From Heterohyrax brucei (lineage: Eukaryota; Chordata; Mammalia; Hyracoidea; Procaviidae): a stretch of DNA of 64,000 bases. The position numbers were made by a program, and so were the translations under genes. The stretch covers positions 23,409,431-23,473,430 of the forward strand of contig CM053146.1 in NCBI GenBank assembly GCA_028571685.1, written 5' to 3'. Every line of letters starts with the position of its first letter. The first letter of the stretch is position 1. This document shows, in pieces, positions 1 through 11,094 of this stretch. Below the pieces are notes generated by a model, which saw only the letters and a list, made by a program, of their open reading frames with translations, had not been told where the DNA came from and did no database searches.

Positions 1-644
1 CCATCCTATACAGAATGGGAATATTTTGCCATCTTTATTTTAATATTGAAGTAAAGATGGTCCTTGAGTTTGAAGAATTTAGAAATTCCTGAGACAGCAA
101 CCACTTAACAGGTCATACAAGTTACAGGCAACCTGAATGTCCACTTTTAAAAGAGGGATGTAAAGTGCTTTGGGAGAGTTTTGTGTTGTTCTCAGGTAGA
201 GAGTCCTAGGGTTTCGGGACCTGAGTAGTAGAAGGAAGCTGTTACAGAAAGCTATCATTAAAGGCCGTAGCTTTAAGCAAGTTCCCTGTGGGATTGAACC
301 AGAGCAGAACATTGTCAGGAAACCACAATACAAATTCCCATGCATATTCTCTGCTTTCAAAGAGAAGCCAGCATTCCTTTGCCCTGCCCTATAGAGAACA
401 CTATCTCTGCTCCCAGGAGCCTCTCAGCCGGTGAGTCCTCATAGAATCTTAAGTCCTAGTGTGGCATTTGTCCAGAGCCCAGGTAATTTATGGTATCAGG
501 AACACTTGAGTTTTCTGGGCAGATGAACAGAACTCTGCCAGATTCACTTAGGCTGAGGTGAGTGCCTCTTTGTCTATGTCCCTTCTTTTGTAGGAACGCC
601 TGGGCGAGCGGTTGCAGCCCTTCTCACCTTTGGACAGTGGATTA
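1..644. other. Low-copy DNA, no gene recognised
   Basis: I see no recognisable repeat, RNA gene or convincing exon here. Short open frames exist on both strands, but they have no recognisable domain, no splice context and no codon-like character. It is probably unique intergenic or intronic sequence. Confidence 0.5.
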
Positions 645-842
645 CAGCTTTCAAAAGCTTTTCACCTGTAGCAATTTATTTTATTCTCACAGCAGACACG
701 AAACACAGGTTGAACAGGTACTCTTATTTACGTTTCACAGATGGAGAGATCAGGCTCAAAGAGGTTAAGGAATTTGCCAAAGGTACACAGCCACAGAATT
801 CTTAAGCTAGCAGATAGGTTGTTATGCTGAAAGTTCTTATTT
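645..842 (+). repeat. MIR SINE (ancient mammalian)
   Basis: The stretch has the order of the MIR core and tail: a 'ttttattctcaca' block, 'tttcacagatggagagatcagg', then 'caaagaggttaaggaatttgccaaaggtacacagcc'. The last block is the best-known MIR signature. MIR is a tRNA-derived SINE mobilised by L2 long before the placental radiation, so high divergence is expected. The boundaries are approximate. Confidence 0.75.
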
Positions 843-1204
843 CCAACCTATGTCTTATTTGTTGAGTAACTGTCGAGCTCTTGCCAAGAAACTTTGAACT
901 TTTCTAGAGCACAAACCACCTTCTTTTTCATTAGAACCATCCATCAAATCTTCCAGGTCTATACACGGAAGGTGCCCAATGAGTGCCCAAAGAGGTAGAC
1001 ATTAATTGAATGTCTACCTTCCCAGAGTTCAGTTTCCCAGTGCCATTTGCTCACTGTAACATGTCCAAACTGTGCAATGTGCTGGGTGCCTTCTCTAAGC
1101 TCTATCAGTGATGTGTCCTGATCATCACTTGAGCCTTCCTTTTAAGGGAGGCAAAGGAGTGAGGTGGGCAAGTATCGCTTGGCAATTACAACATTTGTTT
1201 CTCT
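843..1204. other. Low-copy DNA
   Basis: Nothing recognisable lies between the MIR and the L2 3' end. There are no long open frames and no repeat signature that I know. Confidence 0.4.
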
Positions 1205-1603
1205 CAAAGTACTTGTTTAGTGGATGCTACAGGCCATGCTCCGTACTCAGCTTTGAGAATAGGAACAAACTACATAGAAAGAACTCTCACGCTTATGGAG
1301 CTCACAGTCTGCAGGGAGTGAAGGAGACAATACACAATAATTTTATATCACTCTGGTGGCATGATGATTTTTTGTTTTTTAAAAAAAGGATAATGCAGTG
1401 AGAAAAAGCAACATGGATATGTGAGTTCCTTTAGGGGTCAGAAGTCTGCTCTGAGGAGGTAGTTTTAAACCGCAATTGGGAAAAATGAGTTTGCTGGAGT
1501 GGGGAGGAAGAGTATTAGGTAGAAGGAACAGCTTATACAACACACTGAGGTAGGAAAGATCTTGGTTAAATTAAAAAAAACTACATGTTTGCAGGAAGGT
1601 AAT

Positions 1604-1604
1604 T

Positions 1605-1668
<64 letters not shown>
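1604..1668. repeat. (TG)n microsatellite
   Basis: From 1611 to 1668 there is an uninterrupted run of 29 GT dinucleotides, preceded by 'tgtgtga'. The perfect array suggests high length polymorphism and a recent expansion inside the old L2 fragment. Confidence 0.98.
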
Positions 1669-1670
<2 letters not shown>

Positions 1671-1775
1671 AAGGCAGTTAAAAGACGGGACTGAAGAAGT
1701 TGACAGGGGCCAGATAGCGCAGGGTCTTCAGGATAAAACCCACTGAAGGACTTTAAATGGAGAAAAGCTTTCTCT

Positions 1776-2170
1776 TCACTATCTGCCTGCCAGTTTGTAG
1801 TACTATGGTAGCTTTTGTGTCGCTGCAGTGCTGAAAGCTATACCACCAGTATTTTAAAGGACAGCAGAATCATCCATGGTGGACAGGTGTCAGTGAATTT
1901 CTCCACTAAAACAAACTTCCTAGTTTGTCCTGCAGATCAGTTTCCAAAAATTAGCCAATAGAAACTCTACGGATCACAACAAAATATTGCTTGATACAGT
2001 ACTGGAAGATCAGCCCACTAGGTTGAAAAGTCTTCAAACCACCCAATTACCACTGCAAAGGACTCAAACATACCAACAGTTGTGAAGATGTTACAGGGCT
2101 AGCAATGTTTTCTGTTGTATACGGGTTTGCCATGAGTTTGTGCCAGCTGAACAGTAATTGACAATAAACA
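1776..2170 (+). mobile_element. Internally deleted RTE-derived element
   Basis: The first about 250 bp align with the 5' end of the RTE copy at 57565: both carry 'agtttg...gtactgtgg', 'gctggaagctatgcc'-like and 'catggtggacaggt'-like blocks in the same order. From about 2047 the sequence jumps to the RTE 3' end ('gactcaaacataccaacagttgtgaagatg', then 'tctgttgtatacgggtttgccatgagt', ending 'cagtaattgacaataaaca'). That matches 60686-60830 in order. About 2.8 kb of coding region is missing, so the piece has both RTE ends but no endonuclease or reverse transcriptase. It sits inside the L2, which resumes directly afterwards. It may be one deleted copy or a member of a non-autonomous family. Confidence 0.65.
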
Positions 2171-2657
2171 TACTCACTGTTCATTTTAAAAAGATGTTTT
2201 GTGATTTGTGGTAATAAACTATGCAGGCAAGGGTAGAAGCAGTAAGACCAATAAGTAGGCAGTTGTCTAGGTGAGAGATGGTGGGGCTGAAGCTGAGGGT
2301 AGGGTTGTTGGCCATGGATTTGGAGCAATGTAGGCTGATTTGAGAGATATTTAGAAGCTAGATGGGACATGACTTGGAGTGGGAGATGTTGGTATCAAGG
2401 ATGGTACCCAAGGTTCTGGATTATACACCAGGGAAGATTTTGGTGTCATTTCTGAAATGGAAAGAATGGAGACAGAGTGGTTTATGTCCGTGCTTAGGTT
2501 GGTTCATACGGAGTTTGAGATTCTCATGAGACATCAAGTGTACAGGTTCATTGGACAGTAGGATGTTTGAGTCTTGACTTCTGGCCATTGGGAATACTGA
2601 CTGAACAGCAGCAGGTTAGTACACAGGGAGGAAGGGGGGATTAAAAGAGAAGAGGGG

Positions 2658-3154
2658 TGTCCTGTCACCTATTGCTTCTGTAACAGAAATACCACAAATG
2701 GATGGCTTTAACAAAGAGAAATATATACTCTCATGGTAGAGTAGACGATGAGTCCAAAATCAAGGCATCAGTTCCAGGGCAAAGCTGCCTGTCTCTGTTG
2801 GCACTGGTGGAAGGTTCTTCTGATGTATCAGTCTTTCCTTGATCTGGGAGCATCTCAATGCAGGAACCTCAGGTCTAGTGGATGTGCCATGTCCCCATCA
2901 CTGTTTTCTTGGTGATATGAAGTCCCCGTCTCTCTCTGCTCATTTCTCTCTTTTAGACTGAATTGCCTTAAGACAGCGTCCAATCTTGTAGGCATCATAA
3001 ATATACTGCGAATCCATCTTATTAAGTCATAGTGATAGAATTTATAACACACAGGAAAATCTCATCAAAATGGTAGACAATCACGCAACACTGGGAACCA
3101 CGGCTCAGCAAAAGTGATACATTTTGGGGGTGGGACACAGTTCAATCGATGACA
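2658..3154 (-). mobile_element. Solo LTR, ERVL-MaLR-like (family A), minus strand
   Basis: On the minus strand it starts 'tgtcatcgattgaactgtgt' and ends near '...gcaataggtgacaggaca', the TG...CA plan shared by the LTRs at 17747, 18465, 19025, 20624 and 56428. The shared internal blocks are the 'acctcaggtct' region and a reversed AATAAA-like/'tttattctt' region near the U3/R end. It is a non-coding promoter/terminator remnant of an endogenous retrovirus-like element. L2 sequence is found on both sides, so it inserted into the L2. The flanking 5 bp (AGGGG/AGCAG) are no longer a clean duplication. Confidence 0.7.
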
Positions 3155-3300
3155 AGCAGCAAGGACCAAGTCTTGAGAGGCCCCCATCTAAAGATGGCTG
3201 AGATGAAACTGCTATGAGGAGAACCAGAATGCTGAACCATGAGGACCAGAGAAGGGCAAGCTTGAAGGGAAACATGTCAAATGCTTCCTAGACAAGAGGT

Positions 3301-4160
3301 CTACGTGGGTTGCAAATTGTTGCTAATAACCTGTGGATTATTGCTGAGAATCTTTGGGGTACCATGTGGCTTTGCCAGAGAACAGGAGATGAGGAAATGG
3401 AGTTAGTGCATGCAGTCAGGTTAAAGTTTTACTCTGTGATCTTCAAAAGGTAATTTCTCCTTTTTGGGCCCCAAGTTCTCACCTGAAAAAATGAGAAGGG
3501 TTGATCTGTCAGTTCTGAAAGATATTCTTTAATCCCAGCACAGTAGGATTATTCCCATTAGCAGTATGTAAATGTGAGAGCTTTTTAATGACATGTGCTT
3601 CCACTGGCTCCTTGGGGCTGTCAAGCCTGGTGTAACAGGCCAACTGGGAAATTTCCTGTTCAGCTTCACATTTCCTCTGCTACATTTCAGGTCATTGCCC
3701 CTAGCGACATTCCTCTCTACACTGTCTCTCAAATATTTTGATTTCTGCACCTCAGGAACTCTTATACACTGGCATAATGTTTTCCATTTCTGAGTCTTTT
3801 GCCCTATCTCTTGCCTCCCATGACCTTGCCAAGTACATATACATAAAAGCCAGTTGCTGAGCATTTATTGAACAACAGTTGTGTTCTATGTACCAGTCCA
3901 TGTGTGTCTGCATGTGTGCGTGTGTTTTGTGTGTTGTGATGGGGCAATGGGCTTCATTGCAAACCTGGAGGATTCATAGGATCTGATGAACTGCTGAGGA
4001 TAAGTTTTAGGTTGACAGCTTATAGAAAATTTGTAAAGAAGAAAGTATGTGATGGTTTTATGATTAAAAATCCACTTTAGATGATGACGTCCTGCTAGTT
4101 TAGTCTAGTAACAAGTATTTTCTGGCCTCAAGACATCTAGAGGTAGAAGAGATATCAAAG
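3301..4160. other. Low-copy DNA
   Basis: No gene or known repeat could be supported. A 111-codon minus open frame (3529-3864) has no domain and a low-complexity mixed composition, and I regard it as chance. A TG-rich patch lies at about 3898-3940. Confidence 0.4.
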
Positions 4161-4440
4161 ATCAGGGATTTTTTATGTTTTATTTTATTTTATTGTAGTT
4201 TAGATAACTGTTTACAGAACAAACTAGTTTCTCATTAACCAATTAGTATACATCTTGTTTTATGACATTGGTTAACAACCCCACAACATGTCACTACCCT
4301 CCCTTCTCAACACTGTGTTTCTTATCATCATATTTCCTGTCCCCTCCTGTCTTTAGTCCTTGCCCCTGAGCTGGTGTGTCACTTTGGTCTTGTTTCAGTC
4401 TTTTTGTTTTCATCTGTCAATCTTGTATCGTGAAGTGGGA
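4161..4440 (-). repeat. Possible 3' UTR tail of an older afrotherian L1
   Basis: It begins with a T-rich block ('tttattttattttattgtag'), as a minus-strand poly(A) end would, followed by 'acagaacaaactagtttctc' and pyrimidine-rich text typical of LINE 3' UTRs read backwards. I recall similar text from afrotherian L1 3' UTRs but cannot verify it here, so this is tentative. Confidence 0.3.
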
Positions 4441-5291
4441 TACACTGATCCTAGACAGTTCAGCAAGTTACTCAGCGAATTGTTAGCACTATAAATAAGT
4501 TCTGTACACAGGACTCTTACATCTTCTGTCAGCACAACACTGGGCTGGGTACCACTGGGATGTGGACAACTTTGACCTTTGCTCAATCAGTTGGGGAGCC
4601 AAAATGAAACACTTGAAGAACAATCTATAGATAAATTAATACACATAACATATAAGTGCAAAAGCACTTCAGAGAAGACAGAGATATGGCCTTCAGCTGG
4701 AATTTTGAAACAGGCATAGAGGGCAAATGAGAATTAGGGAGATCCTAGCATTATAAAGAGATGTGGGGAACCCTGAATGTCCAGGAAAACCTCACTGGAA
4801 AGGAGAAGAAGTGTGTGGAGAAACCAGGAGAGGCAGATGAACAGAAAGTACAGGATCAGGTTAGAGAGTGGTCATAATTGGAAGGCAAACCAAGAGATAC
4901 CATAGACGTATAGTACAGTTACCAATTTTTTTATACAAATATATGAATGAAATAGTAACCCAAAGAGGTTAAGCTTCCTATTTCCCTTGCTTACAATGGA
5001 ATGTTTGGGCATGATCCACTCTGCTGTGCTCTCCTTACTGGGAGAAGAATTAGACTCAAAGAAGATGCACTGTCCCCATCACCTGGGTGTGGTGGAAGAG
5101 CTGAAACCTAATGTGGTTAAGAGAGTACGAGAGAGATAGCCCTGCCTTTAAGTGCTTCTGGGGAAAGAGTGAGCAGTTCTGGTTGTTGGGGCTGTGTAAT
5201 GGCATCCCTTTAAAGAGTTAGAAGAGACAAGTGAAAGTGAAATTTTAGTTTGGATAGTATATTTGAAGCAACACCCCTAATCTGGAATCGT
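4441..5291. other. Low-copy DNA
   Basis: I see no recognisable repeat or coding feature between the possible L1 tail and the first AfroSINE. Confidence 0.4.
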
Positions 5292-5453
5292 AGTTGTTTT
5301 TAAATGCTAGCAAGTCAGTCTCAACTCATAGCAAACCTACAGAACAGACTAAAACTGCCCCATGGAGTTTCCAAAGAGTGGCTGATGGATTCAAACTGCC
5401 TATCATCTGGTGAGCAGCCAAGCTCTTAACCACAGTACTATCAGCACTCCTGG
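5292..5453 (-). mobile_element. AfroSINE, minus strand
   Basis: Reversed, it reads: tRNA-like head ('...gtggttaagagctt'), B-box region, 'actccatggggcagttttag' core, and the RTE-like end 'tatgagttgagactgac'. AfroSINEs are afrotherian tRNA-derived SINEs mobilised by RTE through this shared 3' end. The copy is nearly full length but diverged. It faces the next AfroSINE 25 bp downstream. Confidence 0.85.
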
Positions 5454-5478
5454 AATTAGTTATACCTAATAGAGCAAA

Positions 5479-5646
5479 AGGAAAACCTGTTGGTATAGTG
5501 GTTAAGTGCTACATCTGCTAACCAAAGGTCAGCAGTTCAAATTCACCAGGCAATCCTTGGAAACTCTATGGGGCAGTTCTACTCTGTCCTGTAGGGTTGC
5601 TGTGAGTCAGAATCAACTCAGTGGCACTGAGTTTGCTTTGATTTGG
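5479..5646 (+). mobile_element. AfroSINE, plus strand, full length
   Basis: This is the clearest complete copy in the window. It has a tRNA-like head with an A-box-like 'tggtatagtgg' (5491-5501) and a B-box-like 'gttcaaattc' (5535-5544), the core 'ggaaactctatggggcagtt', and the RTE-shared end 'gctgtgagtcagaatcaact'. It ends in a short 'tttgctttgatttggc' tail. Several CpG-derived TG/CA changes relative to the expected consensus suggest age. The internal RNA polymerase III boxes are relics, not a tRNA gene. Confidence 0.9.
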
Positions 5647-6865
5647 CATACAACAAAGTACACCCATCTGTAGTGAAATGAGTAACTTTACGTAATCTTT
5701 TATCTTGGTCCTTTGGAAAAACAGCTTGAAAGACTTTCCCCTAAGCCCTGAGTAGTTACCTTTGACTTAGTTTTCTACTGTAAAGGGTTTGTCACTTTTG
5801 TCCAAGTTGGCTAACATGTCGTGGGTAAGGTATAAACAACATGTGGTTTGATACTTTTTATCTGGTCCTGGGCTGTAGCCTGCCCTCTGACTGATGTGCA
5901 CCTTGCAGATATTGATCAATACATTTATGCAAATGAAGTGACTATAGCCTACTATGCAAATAAAGAGTCTGTGGCTTACTGAAGGTCATTGGTTAGTTTG
6001 TGGTCCTGGTGGGATGGCCATCCCTTGAAACTGGTGAGGAATTTGTGTATATGCAGGTGACTTCACAGAGGCTTTTCAGACAGGAAACAGGAAGAAGAAT
6101 AAAGAGAAATGGAAAGAGAGAAGAGACAAGAAGAGACAGTGGAAGCAAGTAACTTTCCAAAACAGCTGTCAAGGGCTGTAACAATGAAGACACTGAGAGG
6201 CCTAGAAGGAGCCCTGTGGTAGAGTCAGTGGTGATGGCAGCAAGGGCAAAGGCAGAGAGGCTTCTCCTAAGAAGCTGGGAGAAGCCTACACTGATGGGCT
6301 TGAGTACAGGCCTGCATGGCTGGGGATAGGGGAATGGCATGTACAGTAGAGAGAAAGAACTGCTTTTTTGCATGGCTAACAGTCGCTGAGAGAGCTGCTC
6401 TGTACTGAAGAAAGGAAAGATGTGTTTTCCTCTTCTGGAAAGCCTTTCATACTGCCTACATGCTTCCTGATTGTGATTTCAAGTTGTAGCCTGCTGATAC
6501 TGATCTAGAGTTGTATTCTATCGCTTCTTTAGTTAACCACTTAAGTGTAAGTATGGTCTGTGAGTTCTGTGGGACCCAGCAGTAGAGAGTGCCATGGAAG
6601 GAACAGCTGATGTTAGAATTGATAAAAAGGTTGGAGAATGAAGGTATATCTGACCGTCACCTCATAGGAATCACCATCAGTCCAAATCTCCTGAAGTTAG
6701 AAGACTTTAAGTACCACCAATTTACTCGCTTAATATCTTTTTTTTGTTCTCCAACACCCACTCTATAAGAGAAAAACTGTTGAATGGAAGCAATATTTCT
6801 ATTATTCTAGTGGAAAACTTCATGGTAAAAAGTCATCCAAACAATTTTCAAAAATGAAAAACTTG
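5647..6865. other. Low-copy DNA with paired octamer motifs
   Basis: No gene or known repeat is recognised. Two perfect ATGCAAAT octamers occur in the same orientation at 5927-5934 and 5954-5961. A 126-codon minus open frame (5993-6373) is leucine/serine/proline-rich with no domain, and I treat it as chance. The 5880-6480 block could be a diverged LTR, but I cannot identify one. Confidence 0.35.
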
Positions 6866-8071
6866 AGGGGTGGAGCCAAGATGGCAGACAAGACACATGG
6901 TTACTCAATTCACTCTGAGAACTAATGCCTGAATTAATAAGTGAGCGGAGTACTCTGGACACCTAGGAAGCCCTAGGATACGGCACAGTGTTGTCAGATT
7001 GGACTACATGCCACTAAACAGGAAACTACCTCTCTCTGATGAGATAGTGTGCACCCAGCCCCACTGCTGCCGACTCACCACTTGGTGGAACTGCAGGTAT
7101 TGGTGCCGTATTTGTTATGCAAGAGGCAGGGGATGGGCAAGAGCCAGCAACTATGCTGAACTGAAGTACAAAAGTAAACAGTGTATGGTGCAGCAGAGAA
7201 ATAGTACATGAGGTAGCCACATTTTGAGAGCCTGGTTGCTGACTGAGGGCACCACTGCCCATCCACCCTCTCTTTTCTGAGTTGCTCCATAGATTCTGTA
7301 GTTTTGTGGTAAGAAGGGAAGCTTGGCTGGAACACCATCTTGGTCAGCTAGGAGGCAGAGTCCTGAGCAGAGGACTCAACAGAGGTTCAGCTGAAGCAGT
7401 GCCAGTCTGGAAAGTGCTTTTCCAGCAGAAAGACTGGTGAAGGACAATGTTAGCTACCCAACTGAACTACATCATTCCATTTGGGACTGGCTGAAGAGGT
7501 GATTCCATTGTCAGGCATAAGGTGGGACATCCCAAAGCTGATGGCCTGACTGATTTCAGCCTTTGTTGGTCAGCTCCCAGCTTCTTAAAATAAGACTGCC
7601 TGGAGAATTAACTGCTGAATGGCCCAGCAGTGTCTCTTCCAGCCTTTACTGACCCACACCATAGAGTTGGTTAACAGCTCCCAGTGAATTCATAAGTAGG
7701 GAGCCATATTTGACAGCAAGGAAGCAGAGTCTGCCACCCCAGGGAGCCTACTGAGACCAGTCACTGGAGTACACAGAGATGGCTGATGACCAATACCTTT
7801 CTCAGAACTATGCCTTAACTACTGTTGAGGTGACAGCAGAGAAATTAAACATCCTGTAGATGGCCTGAAGGCAACAAACCATTGTTAACCATTTAAAAAA
7901 ACAGTCTACCATGGCTCTGGAAAACTGCCAATATAAAGAACCAAAAAACTTTCCAGATGAAGAAGCCTTTCTGAAACTATTGGAGGTTGAGTACAAAAGA
8001 ATTATATAGAGAGCCCTCCTAGATATTAAACAAAACACAGGAGAGCAAAAAGAAAAATCAAGAACGCTGAG
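6866..8071 (+). mobile_element. L1-1 part 1: 5' UTR and ORF1 start
   Basis: It begins with the L1 5' signature 'ggggtggagccaagatggcaga', like the reversed 5' ends at 36042 and 49727. The 5' UTR runs to about 7910, where ORF1 starts at 'atggctctggaaaactgcc'. That frame soon meets a stop ('attatatag', about 8001-8009). It breaks off in ORF1 at 'aaaaatcaagaacgctgag'. ORF1 resumes at about 10447 with the homologous 'aaaaattatgcaagttatatg', so I interpret 6866-8071 plus 10452-16325 as one L1 split by L1-2. Confidence 0.8.
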
Positions 8072-10451
8072 AAAAAAAAAAAAAACTAGGGATGGAGTCA
8101 AGTTGGCAGACTAAACACACATCTTCTTAAATTTTTCTGGGAACCAAGACCTGAATTGGTAACTAATGGAGGCTTCTGGACACATAGTAAGTCCTAGGAC
8201 ACAGCATAGGGCTGTTAATTTGGACTTCATACCACCGAATGGAAAACTTCCTGTCTTTCACTGACCCCCGCCCTTGGTGAGCGCTGGCTTTCATGGAACA
8301 AAGGTAACTCACCACTTTTTTTTTTCTGTCTTAGCTGGTGAGCAGAGCTGGCACTTGACTAGTGGCTACCCTAAGATTCACTATTGGTGGGATTGGCAGG
8401 CAGAGTTGCTATGTTTTGAGAGCTTGGCTTTGGACTCTGTGCATCTCAGCATCATTGGCCTCTCTTTCCACCTCCACTATTGAGTAGCTTCTAGAGAGGT
8501 GTGTGGGGAGATTGTGTGGGACAACATCTTGTTCCACTGGATGGGGGATATACCTATACAGTGGCCTCACCTGGACCTAATTCCTAGGTTGGGAGGTAGC
8601 ACATGCTTGGAGGAGAGAACTTTTCTGACAGAAAAGCAGTATTCTAGACAACGTCATCTATGGCTGGGTCCTGGCAACAGAGGCCAGCAGGGGAGCAGCC
8701 TTTCTTTATTCTGAACTAGTTTATACATCTGGGGTTGAATATAGAGATGCTTACTTTACCAACTGGGAAAAGGGACCCGTACACCTGAAAACATGACTGA
8801 CTTGGGACGTGGTCAGGTACCTTTTACCTTTCATTTTAAGACAGCCTAGAGAAACAACTGTGGTCCATCCTCACAGCATCTCTCCCAGCCTTTATTGCCT
8901 CACATGATGCTCCAAAAGCAACAAACTCTGGAGAAAAGTGTAACACTCATGGCTTCAGAAGGCCCCCAAAAGAGAGCACCACAGAAATTCCCAGACAAAG
9001 AAAGCTTTCTGAAACTATCAGAAGGTGAATACAAAATAATTATATACAGAGCCCTTCTAGACCTTATACAAAGTGCAGCACAACAAAATGAAAAATTGAA
9101 CAGGCTGTTCAACTGATGGAATACCAGTACTCTGATATCCAACAGATCAAGAACAAAATCAAAGAGATAGAAACTTCAATTCAAAGCCAAGAAAGCAGAA
9201 TGGAACAAATAGAAAATAAACTTTCTGACTTGGAAGACAGAGCTACTGACACCAGCATCTATGAGGAGAAATCAGAAAAAAGAATCAGGAAAAAGGAAGA
9301 AGCATTAAGAAACATGTGGAACTCTATTAAGAGGAACAGTATAGGATTAATCGGAGTTCCTGAAAAGGACAAGACACCTGAGAATACAGAGAGTACTGTT
9401 GCTGAGCTGCTGACAGAAAACTTCCCAGAAATAATGAAAGAAGAGAATGTAGATATCCAAGATGCATATTGAATGCCACTCAATAGAGATCTCAAAAGAA
9501 AGACTCCAAGACACATTATAATCAAACTTAACATAACAAAACATAAGCAGAAACTCTTAAAGGCGGCAAGACTCAAAGCAAAGCTAACATTCAGAGGGAA
9601 ACCCTATAGGCTTTCATTGGATTTCTCAGCAGAAACAAGGCTGGCATGGAGACAGTGGCATGACACATTCAAAGCCTTGAAGGAGAAGAACTTCCATCCA
9701 AGAATTATATATCCTGCAAGACTATTTTTCAAATATGAAAATGAAGACATTCACAGATAAACAGAAAATCAGAGACTTTGTAAAAGCTAAACCAAAGCTA
9801 TAAGAAATACTCAATGAATCTCTTGTCTTAGAAGAAAAAAACTGCTAACTTTATATTTTAGAAGCAAATACAGGACACATCACCCAGAATCCTATTCAGT
9901 TAGGGAGTCTCCAAACTCAAAGCTATAATAGTGAAATAAATAATCCAGTGATCCAAACTCAATGAAAGCTATAACAGTGAAAGAAATGATCCAGTCATCC
10001 TATCATGAAAACTAGGATGTCATCATATTAAAAAGATGGATATACTACAGTTGTTATAGTCCTTCCAGATGGAAAGGAAGTTAATAAAACTGGTAGTTAT
10101 TAAAATTGGGTTTGTACATAGCTTATTAAGGGGGATCATAGAAGAAGCCTTAAAGCACAGTAAAGATGCAATATATCAAATCAAGAAATGTAACACAGGA
10201 GTCTCAATAATCACAAAACCAACCCTGAAAACGGTGAAAAATCAACTCACAAGGAAGAACGTCCCAGAACAGATTAAAAGGAACAGCAGAGAAAACATCA
10301 ACACAAAAATAAATATATCACAATGGCAGCACTAAACACATACCTTTCAATAATTACATTGAATGTGAATGGACTGAATGCTCCAGTAAAGAGACATCGA
10401 GTGACTTCTTGGATCAAAAGACACAACCCATCCATATGTTGCCTACAAAAA
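8072..10451 (+). mobile_element. L1-2: L1 inserted in L1-1, 3'-truncated
   Basis: After a 14-A run, a second L1 5' end appears ('gggatggagtcaagttggcaga', about 8090). It runs through the 5' UTR, ORF1 (about 8904-9760), the inter-ORF spacer and about 130 bp of ORF2 (ATG at 10323). ORF2 then stops at 'cctacaaaaatt' and ORF1 of L1-1 begins. An L1 insertion normally keeps its 3' end, so the missing ORF2 and 3' UTR are unusual. Premature polyadenylation or a later deletion would explain it. The flanks show a poor, roughly 16-bp duplication candidate (8055-8071 versus 10447-10462). Confidence 0.7.
8904..9760 (+). pseudogene. L1-2 ORF1 pseudogene (ORF1p-like chaperone)
   Basis: ORF1p is the L1 RNA-binding trimeric chaperone that packages its own RNA. 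The order is recognisable: an N-terminal segment (about 8904-9110), a heptad-rich coiled coil around 'ETSIQSQESRMEQIENKLSD', an RRM-like part with 'IGLIGVPE', and a C-terminal domain with 'RHIIIKLN' and 'KAKLTFRGKPYRL'. It is broken twice: a frameshift near 9113, where the first frame hits a TGA, and an in-frame TGA at 9470-9472. The family length of roughly 300-340 aa is otherwise preserved. Confidence 0.85.
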
Positions 10452-11094
10452 TTATGCAAGTTATATGAACTGATGGAACATCAGCATTATGAATTCCAGC
10501 AGATACTCCAGTCCAAGACCAAAAGAGCAGAATTGAGGAGATCAAAGTCAGACTTAGTGACCTTCGGAATACAGTAAATGGCACCAGAATTTATAGGGAG
10601 AAATCTGAGAAAAGAAATAAGAAAACTGAAGAAGAATTAAGAAACATGTGGGACTCCATTAAGAGGAGTAATCTATGCTTAATTGGAGTTCCTGAACAGG
10701 AAGGGATAGCTGAAAACACAGAGAGTATTTTTGTTGAGTTACTGACAGAAAACTTCCCTGATATTGTGAAAGACGAGAACACAGATATCTAAGACAGATA
10801 TCAAATGCCACAAAAACAATACATGAAAAGAAAGACACCAAGACTTGTTATAATCAAGCTTAACAAAATGAAACATAAACAGATGCTGTTAAAGATAGCA
10901 AGGCTCAAAGCATAGCTAACATTTAGAGGGAAGCGTTGTAGGCTTTTGTCTGACTTCTCAGCAGAAGCAGTGTTGGTAAGGAGGCAGTGGCAGACACATT
11001 CAAAGCCTTGAAGGAGGAAAGCTTCCAACCAAGAATTATGTATCCTACAAAACTGTTTCTCAAATATGAAAATGAAATTAAGACATTTGCAAAT

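Larger units (their letters stand above)
1205..3300 (-). mobile_element. L2 (CR1-clade) LINE fragment, minus strand, interrupted
   Basis: Read on the minus strand this is the L2 3' third. The + strand shows the reversed L2 3' end ('cttatggagctcacagtctgc' near 1285), then the segment '...ggggccagatagcgcagggtc...' near 1710, 'gcaagggtagaagcagtaagacc' near 2225, and the antisense of the reverse-transcriptase C-terminal region near 2490-2560. The order is collinear with L2 through to about 3300 ('gtcaaatgcttcctagacaag'). The element is split by the (TG)n run, by an RTE-derived element (about 1776-2170) and by an LTR (2658-3154). L2 has been extinct since early mammalian evolution. No reading frame survives. 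Confidence 0.65.

Noticed and set aside
3529-3864. 111-codon minus open frame
   Set aside because: It has no recognisable domain or splice context and is consistent with chance.
5479-5560. tRNA gene
   Set aside because: The A- and B-box-like text is the head of an AfroSINE. The cloverleaf is not complete.
5993-6373. 126-codon minus open frame
   Set aside because: It has biased L/S/P composition without a domain or gene context, as expected of purine-rich non-coding DNA.
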